Part shown: in pieces, positions 1 to 12,500 of the stretch
Layout of the letters: every line of letters starts with the position of its first letter
Numbering within the stretch: the stretch's first letter is position 1
From: Cyanoderma ruficeps
Taxonomy: Eukaryota; Chordata; Aves; Passeriformes; Timaliidae
Assembly (NCBI GenBank): GCA_008694505.1
Contig: VZDJ01007753.1
Span: forward strand, 27,602,967 to 27,666,966
DNA length: 64,000 bases
Direction of reading: 5' to 3'
Program-made: the position numbers and the translations under genes
The notes under the pieces: model-generated
Seen by the model: the letters and a program-made list of their open reading frames with translations, nothing else
What the model was told of the DNA's origin: nothing
Database searches by the model: none

Positions 1-1922
1 GTGAAAACAGTATCCCTGTATGATTGGAAAAACATACGGAGGTATCCAGAGCTCTCTGCTGTTCCCATTGTCATTGACAGGAGTTGGTGGTGTTCTGGGT
101 ATTTGTTCTTAACCACAAAATCACAAAGGGTCTTGTCATGTAATTATACTGAATGAAGACATAGAGCAAAATTCAAGAAAGAATAGTCATCTTAATTTTT
201 TTTCTAGTTTCAACTAATTCTTCTGTCCAAATAGGTATTTAAATAACATAGGCTGTAAAAGCAGCAGCAACCAGCCAGCATGTATGTGTACAGAATGTCT
301 CTAATATAAATTAGTGCCTTTTAAAAATTATGGTAAACTCTGTTTTCTGTAATTATAACAAACCCTAGAGTTTTACCCATGTAATAGTAATTTTTAGTGT
401 CTTCACCATTATTTTCCTTTTTATTTATTTAACTACAACTGACTTGAGCAGACAATGTTAAGTGGGGAAACAGATGTGGTTAAATAGTCTGTAATTATGC
501 CTTTAGTCATCCCTTACCATCACAAGGCTCCTCCTGCTACTATGACCAGAAAAAGTGACCTAACTGATTTCACCAGCAACCCTGCCAGTGTCTGATGCAG
601 AATAGATGGCCTTATTAAGCAATCAGAAAAAAAAAAATTAAAAAAAATCAACCATTACAGTGGAACAGTAATCAGCAGTGTTTATACTAGTCCCACAATG
701 CACAATCAGAACCATGAATTCTGCTAATTGGGTACCTTTTGCATCCAGAGGTGCTTACAATAGGAAACAAAAGGGACTTGAAAATTAATGTTTGTAGCAA
801 TTAGTTTCTGTCTAAAGGCTTAGCCCAGTTCATGGAAACCATGATTCAAACACAGATTATTATAGTAAGTATGGTATTTAATTGTGCTCTGTCATTATTT
901 AACATCAAATCTAGCATTCCAAGACTAATTTGGATTTACTCTTAAAAATACGTTTGTAGGGAATTTTTAAAGTCCCCAACTGCAAACCATTTATTTTATG
1001 CTTTTTTATGTTGTTAACTTTTCAAGATTAAGAGTCCATTTCAGATTCACTGTACAGTTGATTAAATGTGTTTGCTATTGAATAGATGAGATTTACAAAT
1101 TATATATTGAAGAATGTTAGACTATTACTTTTCACAGAATGATCTATGCTTTATGGCATATTGAGGGATTTTATACTTCATAGAAATGTAAGGACTGGAA
1201 GTTTATTATTTATAAACCCAGCTACAAATTCATACCAGTAAGTAGCGGTACACAAATTCTCAAGAAGAGAAATTTAGGTATGCAATTTTTGGAGTAAATT
1301 ATTAGTGCATTTTCAGATGGACTTAAATGAAAGCTCAGTGAATTATGGTAAGTTGGTTGTACCTTTTAGCCTTTTCTTTCCTTCAAATCTTTAGCATTTC
1401 TGATGTAATAATCTGATAGACCTCTGTTCTTCAGTCCTTACCATTATAGACTCCCTGCTGTAGGTGCTTAAAGGACGAATTAACAGTAGTACAATTCAAG
1501 TAACCTCTTCACCCTTTGTATCTAAGAATCAGCTGTATGTTCTTGCTTTGCTAAAGGTGTCTATATGGTTACAGCAGGACTGTGACAACAGCATACAAAA
1601 CCACCTAGAATTCAGGAAAAGAAACCTCAGGAAAATATATGAAAAGAGAGGCAAAAAGTCTTTAAGTTAACCCTCAGTCTTAGCTCTGCTCTTTAAAGGT
1701 TACACTGAATAACGGAAATGTATCATCTGCAATTTATTAATAAGTTGTCACCCTCATTAGTTAACTACTGTTTAATCAGTATGTGATTAACTGTGTGACC
1801 TTAAAAAGATTGTTATTAATACAAAACATTGCATTATGAAACCATTAAGTTATAGGAAAATATTGGTACTTTGAAGACAATCAGAATGTTAAGTGTGATA
1901 GTTTTTAGAGATACTATACCAA
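1..1922. other. A+T-rich non-coding DNA, no gene seen
   Basis: No coding region is supportable: open frames are short, lack splice context and resemble no protein family I know. Poly-A runs near 627-647 are the only low-complexity sequence. It may be intergenic or intronic. Confidence 0.6.
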
Positions 1923-1996
1923 CATTTCCTCTGACTGATTGCATTACATATTGATAGCAAGTATCAGTATGTAGTGCAATCAGTCAGTGGAAAATG
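1923..1996 (+). repeat. Near-perfect inverted repeat forming a long hairpin (pre-miRNA-like or palindromic mini-element)
   Basis: Left arm 1931-1956 and right arm 1962-1987 are 26 nt each, separated by a 5-nt loop (gcaag, 1957-1961). They pair along their whole length. The only two non-Watson-Crick positions are both U opposite G if the plus strand is transcribed, so the RNA stem would be continuous; the minus-strand RNA would have two A/C mismatches. Beyond a T/T mismatch (1930/1988) the stem resumes for 5 pairs (1925-1929 with 1989-1993) and weakly to 1923/1996. The structure is seen directly. Identity is not known: I do not recognise either arm as a named microRNA. A short palindromic transposon derivative is the main alternative, and no clear target-site duplication was seen. 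Confidence 0.75.
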
Positions 1997-4900
1997 AGTG
2001 AAATGTGAACTAATGAGAGCTAATTGTCTCATATAATAGCAAGGACACAGAATTCTATCAATTAAATTAGTCTGAGTTGAAACAACTATCAGTGTAATAA
2101 TGTTGATATTATCAACCAAATTAGATGTAATGAAATAAATGGTATGCTAAAGATCAAGGATACCCATTGGCTTCAACCCCCACCTCCTGCTAACTAGGGA
2201 GAGAGCCTCATGACTTTGGGCTCAGTTTGCTTCAAGTTCTGCCTAATGCACAGCCTGAAATGTGGTTCTGTACTCAGGGCACTGGTAGCGGGGACTTTGT
2301 TTTAATTATCACAATTTGCACCTGGCAAATGGGGGAAGCCCTCTGGGAGTTTGAGGCAGTGAACAAATAATAGTGATATGACATTAAAGACTATTTGGCA
2401 ACTTTGGCATAGCTGTGGGTGAGAGCAGGTGATGTGCTGGGTGAAAAGTGCTGGCTTGGGCACCCCAGGTGTTGGGCCTTTTGGGTTTTTTTGGAAACTA
2501 CTGCAAAACTACTTCTTTCTTTTTGGAAAGAACTGAACATCTGTATTCTGTGATCAATAACAATCTCATATTGTTCAAACACTGCTTTCTCTCCCCTTGC
2601 TTAGGCCTGTTCCTTCCACTTGCTCTCAGGCAAGGCTTCCAAATCTGTTCCAAAGTTGTTCACAAACAACTAAATCACATGGGAACTGAATGATGAGGGT
2701 TAGGTTTTCAGAGAGATGCTGAGAATACAGCAGCTCCCACTGAGGCTGAGGGAAATTGATCATCAGTCTTCCAGCACTGAAATTTCTGCTTTGCTCTGCA
2801 TTGCTGCTTCATCTCCTCATTCTCAGTCTTTCTGATTCTGTGATCTAATTCTTGGGACCAAGAGAAGCCCATTAAAGACAAGTAAATCCATCAGTGGCTC
2901 CTGTAACAGGGCGTGGGATTACTAACAACAGGAATTCTCAAAATTAATAGAGAACCTTGATCTGTGTTTATGCAATAAGTCAGAAAGGCATTTATTATAA
3001 TGGTCCTGGTAACCTGATCAGTGCCAATCCCTCCTCAGTTAACACCCTAGAAGCATAACATGATAAAATAAAAAAAACCCAACCAGGGCCAGAAATTAAA
3101 TGTTCAATAGACAGTGATTTATTTAAGTTTAAAAAGTGAAAGAATATGATTTCCAGACTGAGTGTGAGTATTGTGAATGATTCAAAAGTGAAAACTCTGT
3201 GATGCAGTGAAAAATTGTCTGTAAAGCCCACTTCCTGCTCTCAGGCCTTTGGACCATGCTATCATGCAAGAGTTTGAGCTGGTGAGACATGGTAAAATAA
3301 GCTCACACACAGAGATCACATAAAGGAACCATAGACACAAGTGGGCAGATAAAGTCCACAGTTGGCAAAACAAGAGAGTGCAAATGTGTGCAACTTCAGA
3401 AGCAGAGACGAGAAGTAATGATGAAAAGGTCTGTGTGGCCAGATTCACCACAGGCAATAGTTTGCACATATGCAATGTTCACTTTGCCAACTTGAAGAGC
3501 TACTCACAGTCTAAGGCAACAGAAACACAGAAAAAATTCAGGACCACACATCTCATAGGTAGTACTAAGGTACTAATACTACTTGTGATGTGTGCTTATC
3601 TGAAAAGGCAGCTCAGGAAAGAATTGTAGAGATACAATGCCCCAGCAAAACTGCCAAATTTGGCTGATGACTTTCATGCTGATCTTGTGAAAATCTACAA
3701 CTGTGTATGAATGTTTAAATTGGCCATTTGTGACTGGATGAAGAGAATTTTTTTTAATCCATGACAAAGGATGTGGATGTAAGAGTGTTTCAGCTGAGCC
3801 ATCTTATTGATATCCCTTTCAAGAAAAATTCATCTCCTTGTATTACATGATCACAGGAAGCAAATGCTGAGAATACCACCATGGTACAGAAATCTTGTGT
3901 CAGAGGAGGGGAAGGCACCTAAACTATCAACAGTGCTGAAACCACATAACTGAAAAAACATAATCACCCACTAAATGCATATTTTATTTATTATTTAGAA
4001 AGCACTTGACCCCTCTTATCTCAAAAATTTAGGGGGATGCTGGCAGATTCAACAGCATGCCACTGAACTCACCACAGGCCATCAGTATCAAACCACAGCG
4101 TGAAGAGCAAATGAGAAGGAATGATTCCATTGGACTGGGCATTTAAAAATGCCATTTCAACAGGATTATTAAGTTTACTTTGAACCCCCTGTGAAAGAAT
4201 CTTGAAAGATGGAAGGACCATGAGTTTCCAGTGGTGTAGCTGTCTTAACTGTCCTCTGATACATTAATGGCATGATGTTCTGTACTGCATTGACAGATGC
4301 AATGCAGTCCGTTCTGGAGGTGAGAATGGGCAATTAACCAGGGACGTGAATCGTCCTGAATATGTTGAAAAAGACAAGCACATACAGAGACGTAAGTCCT
4401 AAAGATAAATGCTCATTAGTAGTAGAAATATAGTCAAAGAAAAAGGGACTCTCAAAAACTATCTGACAATCTTTGTATGAATTGAAAAACATTCAGAAAA
4501 GAAATTAGGGAAGCACTAAGGGAGTAATAACATAGAGAAGGCTAGTCAACATGAAGATCAGATAGATGATGGATGGATTGGTGAGATCACAAAGATATGA
4601 CTCAAACTCAGAGAGAAGCCTCTGGAAACTGCTATAACATCATCACAGATCATGCTTGAATATGCAGATGTGCTTTCTGGAGTTATAATAAGCAGTGAAT
4701 GAATAAATTTGTTAGCTAATTCTTGTAATACATAAGGATGAATGAAATATTTAACTTGTATAAATAATTACGTTGTAAATTTAAATTGCAAATTTAAAAT
4801 GTATAAGTAAATATTTAAATTGTACAGTCTTACATGTGATTACCAATGGTTGTTTTTGGTGGACCTTTCAGTTAATTTTTTTCCTTCTATTTTTCTTTTA

Positions 4901-7900
4901 GCAAGACTATTATCTTACCTGTTTTTTGAGTAGCAATTAATTTCATCTCTCTCATTTTTTAATAGACTTTCTTTCATATGTACTTCCCCAGCCATAAAAG
5001 CCTTTTTAATCCTCCCAAGCCTTTTCACCTATTCTGGATTTCATGGTAACGCTACAATATGTCCTCGATAATTAGTTATGTTGCCCCAAGAGCAGGTCAG
5101 GTAATTAAGCAGGACTTGGAACTCTGGTCTCCCTCTGTGCTCTGCTCTTGAAGACACAGTTGGGTTGTGGCTGTGTGCCTCCACTCTAACCAGCAATTTT
5201 GTCTGACAAACCAGAGGGAAAAGCATTTGGCAGACACAGTGACTGATTTCCCTGCTGATTTGCATGCAGGTGATGGGTCCTGCTCTCCACGCCAAACTTT
5301 TTGCTGTACAAGAGGGCAACATGCAGTGGGTAATGTAATAATTTGCTGTTGCTGTGAGCCTCAGCTTCAACATTTTAGTTTTGTTAGCCTTGAGCTAAGC
5401 GAGGAAGTCTCAATGCTGTGGTGGCCAACAGGCGCATAGGTATTGGCAAAACGCCATGGTCAGACAGCCTGGGTGGGGAAACAGCATCACATCCTGGTGC
5501 ATCAGCAGTGGAGTAACACCCTTCTACTTCTTTTCTTCACGTGTCAGCTTTCTCTACTTATGTCTGAATGTTTTAGACTGGTTTGCTAAGGAAATGGCCC
5601 TTCTAGGATCTCACTGCCTATATGTGCGTACACATCTCTCTGCCTACATTTTAGTTATTTCCTTTCTCCCTTTCTCTTCCCTCTGCTCTACAATTTTTCA
5701 GCCTATTCTTCAAATCCAGTCACACAGAATAGAGAATCCAAAGATGTTTTGAACACAGGTAGTCAGGAAAGAAAAAGAAATCCTGTGAAATCTCCCTTAT
5801 TTTGCATCTCTTTATAATCTCAGATATATGAGCAATGCTTTACAAAGCCAGTGTTGAGTTTTCTTTTTTCACAGGAACTGTCTGCAGTACATACACTAAT
5901 TCAAACTTAACAGTCACTTTCCCTTTGGGCTCCCTTTTCATCTTAGGTTGTTTCGTTTTTAAAATCAGATACTTTTTTATTTATGTCTTACTGTTCTGTT
6001 TTCAGATAGCTTCTGACTGCTGTTTCATTATTTTTCACCAAGAGTTAACACGTTTTCTCATTCTAAGTAATAAAACTTTGTAACTTGAGAACCTCCTTAA
6101 CACACATGCATTGTATTTGTTATCCAACAGAGACACGGGAGGTCAGGTTTTCTCCATGATGGCTTTTACAAGCTGGGGAAATAATTATCCTTCCTTGACC
6201 CTGTGTGCTTTGTAGTCAGAGCTGTTCTTCTCTCCAGGTTTGCTCAGTGTGGGCCATTCCACATGCTTGCTGGGCAGGAAGATTGCCATATGTGGCCAGT
6301 AGTCTGCCCTTGCACAAAGTTCACCCTGTTGCACTGTATTGCCATAAAACCCTAAAGCATTGTCCACTCATCTGGTGAAACTTGCAGGGAAAACTAGTGG
6401 GACGAGTTAATCTGCAGAAGGAAAGAGGAGAAACTAGTTGGATATTTTCTCCATCGTAGTACCAATCAAAAATTATGGTATAGAAATGTGTCAGAATATT
6501 TATCAAAATACAAGATAAAATTCTAGATTATCTTTACTTGGCTCTTCCTACATTTTTTTGTTTTTATTCTTCTGTCCTGAATATTCTTGTGGAAAAAGCC
6601 AGCAGTTATGACATCTGAACATGATGAATTTAATGACCTAAAAATATGCTATTGTCCACAACTGTAACTGCTTTCAAGTAACCTTCACGTTTGGTTGCTG
6701 CTATGTTTTATCATGTATGTTGTGGCTCTTTTTTTCTCCTCCCTTTGCTTTTTTATTGCTTTAAAAAGACAACGGAACATGTTGTGAGTTAATGTTTCAC
6801 TTGTAAAAGGTTATGGATTAAGCTCAGCTGGTTTCTCAGGTTGACACAGGGTTCATGATTAGAAGAATGAAAACAAACATGAATTGAAAATGTCACTAAC
6901 CTTTATCAGGCCTTGAAAATCCCTGAGCCTGCATGACAGGAGGCTTTCCTGTTTTCAACAGGATAAAAAAGATTGAAACAAAACAGCACGGATCTTGGGT
7001 ATTTACATCTTTTAATGAATGCTCTTCACGTTTGGGTCCCTTTGTCAATCTCCCAGTTTTCAAGGGTTTAGCTGTGAAAAGTGCGGATGGTATCACACAC
7101 TCTTATAAACCATGGAGTAGACATCTGTCTAGGATGCTTTTCCCTCCAAATTATACTGAGTGTAAAGGACCACATTTTAAGCTTCATTTACGACTATGCA
7201 TCTATAAGGTAGCCAATTATCCAGTCTGAGTGTTCAGCAGCAGAAAAGCTGAACAAAACCGTCTCTACATAATGCAGCCAATTTTATTTTAATAAAGTAG
7301 ATCAGAGAAAAAAAATTATAAACTCTAGATGATAGTGTAGTTTGAACTTTTAAACTGTTCATTAAAAAAAAAAAAACACAACCAGCCTATTCACTTAAAA
7401 AGAAATGAGTTCCTGCTCTAGTTGCTGTGGTAGAACATGCCCTGTATTAGCAAGGGTAAGAGGAACACAAAGCCAACACCAGCTGGCCAGAGTGGAAACC
7501 AAAAATGTCACTGATCTGGGACCCTTTGCCCTGTCAAGAGCACAGATCCAGGTCGAATACCTTAGATCTGCAAACTGAAGGAGGCCATTGCATGGTATGA
7601 CTGCCCTTCTTTGTTACTGAGTCTTCCATACATTGGGAAGGGTCAAGCACCGGGATGCCCTTACAGACCCAGATATTCCCCGCTTTCTTATTACCTTACA
7701 CTGCTCAGCTGACTTTTTTCAGTCAAATTAATGAAAACACAGAAGAATTATCAAATGTTTTTTCATCTAAGAAGAAACAAAGGTATATGTTTCCCTTAAT
7801 TTTAATTTTTTCTAGCTGCATGTTTTAAAAACAGCTGCACCATTGCTTCACTGATTTCATAGGTAACCTGAGAAAATACTTTATGGAGGAAGAACACCAG

Positions 7901-8929
7901 GGGATCCTGCAGCCAAATCTATTTCCTCCTCCTGATCTATAAATGTCTGGTGGATATGGAATTTTTTCCTCACAAAATCTCATTTACCTTTTTCACAAAG
8001 TGAAGTGAGGCAATATAGACCCACGCTTCGTGCATAATTATTTAACATATCCTACTATTTCATGGTGCTACTCTGACCTGTAACTGAGATTTAATGAAGT
8101 GCTTTGGCAGAGAATTAATATTAGGGGGAACATAAACCTGCAATTTTTTAGTCTCACTTCATCCAATTATAGCTTGTTCTTACATTACATAATCTATTTT
8201 ACAGTTTTCGGTGTAGAGGCAAGAGTGAGATCTTACACTATTTAATGAGGTCTAGGGTTTTTTATCTCTAGCTATTTTAGTCTTTTGCAAATACTGAGGG
8301 AAGTCATATTTGATAAAATTTCCTATGGATTCTTAATAATTTAGAACAGCACTAATCCACAGCTTCAAAATCAGCTGAGGCCTCAGTTTCTGAAGGTATA
8401 TGGACACGTGAGTTCTATTTATTGAAAGTGATAAACCAGATTGAGTTAACTGAAAAATGGCTCAAAAACTAAAGTTTTGGTTCCTTAAACAGTTGAGCTG
8501 AGACTGATCAAGAAGGATTTGCAAGGTGGCATCCAATTTCCAAGTGTCTTGCCACACAATGAATATACATCAACAATCTCACTTTCTCTGGATGAAAAAA
8601 TTAGGGAGCAGGGTGAAGAGCAACCATAATTATCTGCGGGAAGAAATACCAAGGAGCATTAGGGGCATGACTGGCAAATGAGAATCATGCCTTGCCAGTT
8701 ACTGAATTGCCTCTCTGGCCCCTGTCCCAAGTCATCTTGGGGAAGAGGAACATGTGTCTCTACAATCTTGTAAATCCACAAGTATGTGTGAAGGGTGAGG
8801 CATGTCTCTGATGTGCTTCTGCAGAACAGGGCAGCTTGATGCAGTTTAATGGTTAAGATGCTCACATGGAATACAGAAATACAAAAGTCTAAGGGGGATT
8901 TGACCCTGATCCCAAGAAAACACTTGTGA
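1997..8929. other. A+T-rich non-coding DNA, no gene seen
   Basis: No exon, RNA gene or recognisable transposon was identified. Open frames here are all under about 110 codons and overlap in several frames without similarity to known proteins. The most A+T-rich part is 4735-4825. An octamer-like ATTTGCAT lies near 5258, a single match that occurs often by chance. Confidence 0.55.
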
Positions 8930-8946
8930 TACTACTACTACTACTG
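8930..8946. repeat. Short (TAC)n microsatellite
   Basis: About five to six tandem TAC/ACT triplets. It is short and probably of low polymorphism. Confidence 0.8.
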
Positions 8947-9454
8947 GCTGGGAAAAGAAGAGTTGGATTGAGGGAATGGCCACACTTCATCTGAGGTTAG
9001 ACATCCTGGGGATATATCTGACACGTGAGCTCCTGAAGGTGAGGTAGGTGGTAGAAAGCCTGTTTTGGGAATGTCAGTGCATTTAGATGTGAGATAGACA
9101 TCAAATTGCTGAGGACTTTCAGGACCTGAGCACTTCTGTTCATTCTCTGTGCAGAAACTCAGTCTCCTAGGAGGCCTCTCTTGTGGAAACTTGCAGAAGT
9201 TTTGAGGATTGAATTCTGTATTTTTGATTTAGATTCTTTAAGTAGTATCAAGATCCTGCATAGTCCTCTGGAATCTAGTTTATGGAGGCAATTTTTTAAA
9301 GATACGTAGAGTGTAAAAGCATATGGAAGCACTTTATTTTTGTAAAAAAAGGTGCATGGGCAATTCACTTTATTTTGATACTATTTGTACAGGACATTGT
9401 ACAGATTTTCAGCATGAATAAGTTAGAATTAGACTCTTGGACTCCTCATTACAT

Positions 9455-9455
<1 letters not shown>
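8947..9455. other. Non-coding spacer between two microsatellites
   Basis: About 500 bp of A+T-rich sequence separates the TAC and ATCT repeats. I see no gene, RNA or transposon signature in it. Confidence 0.5.

Positions 9456-9502
<47 letters not shown>
9456..9502. repeat. (ATCT)n tetranucleotide microsatellite
   Basis: About 47 bp of uninterrupted TATC/ATCT units (between 11 and 12 copies). Perfect tetranucleotide arrays of this length are usually length-polymorphic, so this is a usable marker locus. The flanks look single-copy. Confidence 0.97.
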
Positions 9503-12500
9503 TTGCCCTAATACATTTTTAGACACTGAATATATAGGAAATTAGCCATAAAAGCCCAATGGGTCAAGGTTCCAAAAGCACTTATGCATCTTTGTATATT
9601 TTTTAATGTCATTTTACTGCTGCATTACCTGTCATGTGGTAATAGAAATGTGGAAAATAAAAGAGAAAGTGATGGCATTCTCATTTTGTTTTCAGCTATA
9701 ATAGTTAAAATCACATAGTATTTCTCTGGAGCAAAAGAGAAAAGAACTGCACTGAGAAATCTAACATTGTTTAGTTTAATGTGAAAAGCTCTTGAGAGCA
9801 GTTTCACTTAATATGTGGTGCTATATGATGTCTTGGGTTAGTCTGGACTGTGGGAGAGTGAAGCACGAACTCAGGCATAACTCAGTGACCACAGTTTTCA
9901 GTGTAGAAAATACATGGGCACACCTGATTTATAACCAAAGTAAGGAGCTAGTGACACTTGGCATGTGGAAATTACTGTTTAGCTTGGTGCCAGTTTCTGC
10001 TAAACTTTCCCAATGTACTTTTGTCTTGGTTCGAGCAATTTGACTGTTCAAGGAGAAAGGTTTCCTTCAGCAGAGAACTGAATCAACTGTTTAAAGGGTG
10101 TTTTTTCCCTAATAAAACTTTACAGCACTTTTACGTGAATTTAGTGTTTGTGAAAGGCCCTGCACTGACAGCCCAAGGAACAGAGGCCCTAAGTTTGTTC
10201 ACAGTCCCTGCGCAGTGCAGATGGGGTGGTAGGAGCACTCCTGTCCTTCCGTACTCACACGTGTTCTTCACAGCCCAAACATGATTACCTGTGGTGGATA
10301 AAAGATTGATGTTGTCTCTGACACTCTTCTGTTATTTGATTGTCATCTGAGACTGCCACAGGACTGTGGCAGGATTCTAGCTGGGGAGAGGTTTTGTGGT
10401 GTGGATGCCTGCACGTAACCTTCCTCTTCACAAGGTATACAATAACTTCTACCAGGTAGTTTTCTTTTATTTTAAACTAGTTGGATTTACACCAGTAATC
10501 TCCAGTGAGAGAAATATCTTCCATTTAATCCAGCTCTTTATCTCAGCTGAAATGTGATGATTAAAATAATGGAAGAAATGACCTTACATAATAGAACTAG
10601 ACTAGAAATGCTTATGTTGGCATCAATGACAGCAGTTCTAACACAAATGTAAAGGTAAATTTGTATTAAAACTGGTGTGTCCCTCAGAAGCTGCATGCAG
10701 TGTGTTCAAAGGCTGTAACTTCAAACAGCAAAGATGTTAGAGACAAGGAGCCCTGTCAAGATTACTTGGACTGCACATGCATGGAGGCTTTGTGTTTGAC
10801 AGGCACACCCTCTGCTGTCCCACTGGATAGGCTGTCCCACTGGAGCCCCAGCCTGATCTGAGGAGGTCACATCACCCATTTCCTCTAAAGTGAGAGGAGG
10901 TTGGCTGCTGTACATTGAGCTGCCCAATGCTGGGAGTGATGTCAAGATGGCAAGATGGCAAGACATTGCCACCATCATAAGGCGAGAGTGTGGGGGACAA
11001 AGCAGATCCAACACCCTGGGCTCAGCAGGAAAAGAGGTTCAAGAATTTTGGGCAGTCTTAGGCAAGAAAATCAGTATGAAGGTGGTTCAGCACAGACATG
11101 GTACCTCTAGGTATAAAAATTAGCACAGCTCTGAGTACCTACAACACCTTCTTTGCAGATATTTTGACAGTTTAAGCATTTTTCAATGTGTATGATGCCA
11201 ATTATAGCTGAGTTTTGTGGACTGCTTTTAGTGAGTTAAGAGAAGAAATTGTGGCATTTTTTACTTTATTTTGTCTTCTTGTTGAGAATTTTTGAAGTTA
11301 CATGAATTATGGTCTGTGAAATAGTCATGGTGAGGTAATTAACATTTTCATCAAAGCTTTAAAATACAGGAGGAATGAAACACTTAGGCATGGAAAATGC
11401 ACTTCTCCTGGTCTAGCATTGGTATTTACTGGAGCTCAGAGGAATACTTCGTAAGGAAAAAAATCCCCTAAACCTCCTGTTATTTGTGTGAGTAATATAA
11501 AGATTACTGGTTCTCTTGAGGAACTGTCCCATTGTGAGCTGAGATTAAATGCCTCGCTTCATATTTTCCTGGTGATTCAACTGTGAGGGACTTGACTCTT
11601 CATTACTAATTTCCCTTAAAGAATCATTTTAAATCATATTAAAAATCATATTTAAATCATATTACCCCTCAATTAGTTTGAGGTTGGATTTGGTACAACT
11701 GACTATGTTTAGAATTAAATGCAACAATTCAATGATAAAGAACTTATTTTAGAACAGTGTTGTATTTTGTGATGATGCCATTTCAATTTCAATATATACA
11801 CAAAAATATGGTGGAATATTTTCTTCTGTGCTCTACTTGTACTTCTGAAAGACCTATTGGAATCTTGCAATAATTTTTATGCTTAGTTTTGCATATCTTG
11901 GGAATTGGGAGAAGAGTTTGAGGGAATTAATGTGAGTCACCTGTCCACCAAAATCCCACCTACAGAGCATCCTTCCTAGATGGCACTGAAATTTCAGTGT
12001 GTTTCCAAGCTGCGATTTGTCTTAAACAAGCTTATTTCAATGCATTTCATCTTATGGTTCCCTCCAAATGCTTTGTACGCAGTACCTATATATGTTTTCT
12101 CATTTAGAAAGTCTTGCTGGCAAGTTATTTCCAGTCATTCTGTTCATGATCCACAGCAGGATTATTATAGATTGATGCATGATGGTGTCTTGGACTCCTG
12201 GTGGAACGATGTAATTCAGGATATGAACTAGCATACACACACAGTACTGGAAGGATAATTGTATTTGGTTTAACAACACTAATTTATTGAAACACGCTCG
12301 TTATCTGGTCTATAATTTACAACCTGAGTTTAATGTGTCCTTTTCCTCTCTCTTCCTCTCCCTTGCACCTTCTTTTTCTCCTTCTCATCCTCTCATCCCT
12401 GGCCTCTTTCCATCTGTCTCCCCATGAAATCATGGACAAGTAACAGAAGCTTGAGCTACCATCTTTGCTACAGTTTGAAAGATGACTACATGCAAATAAC

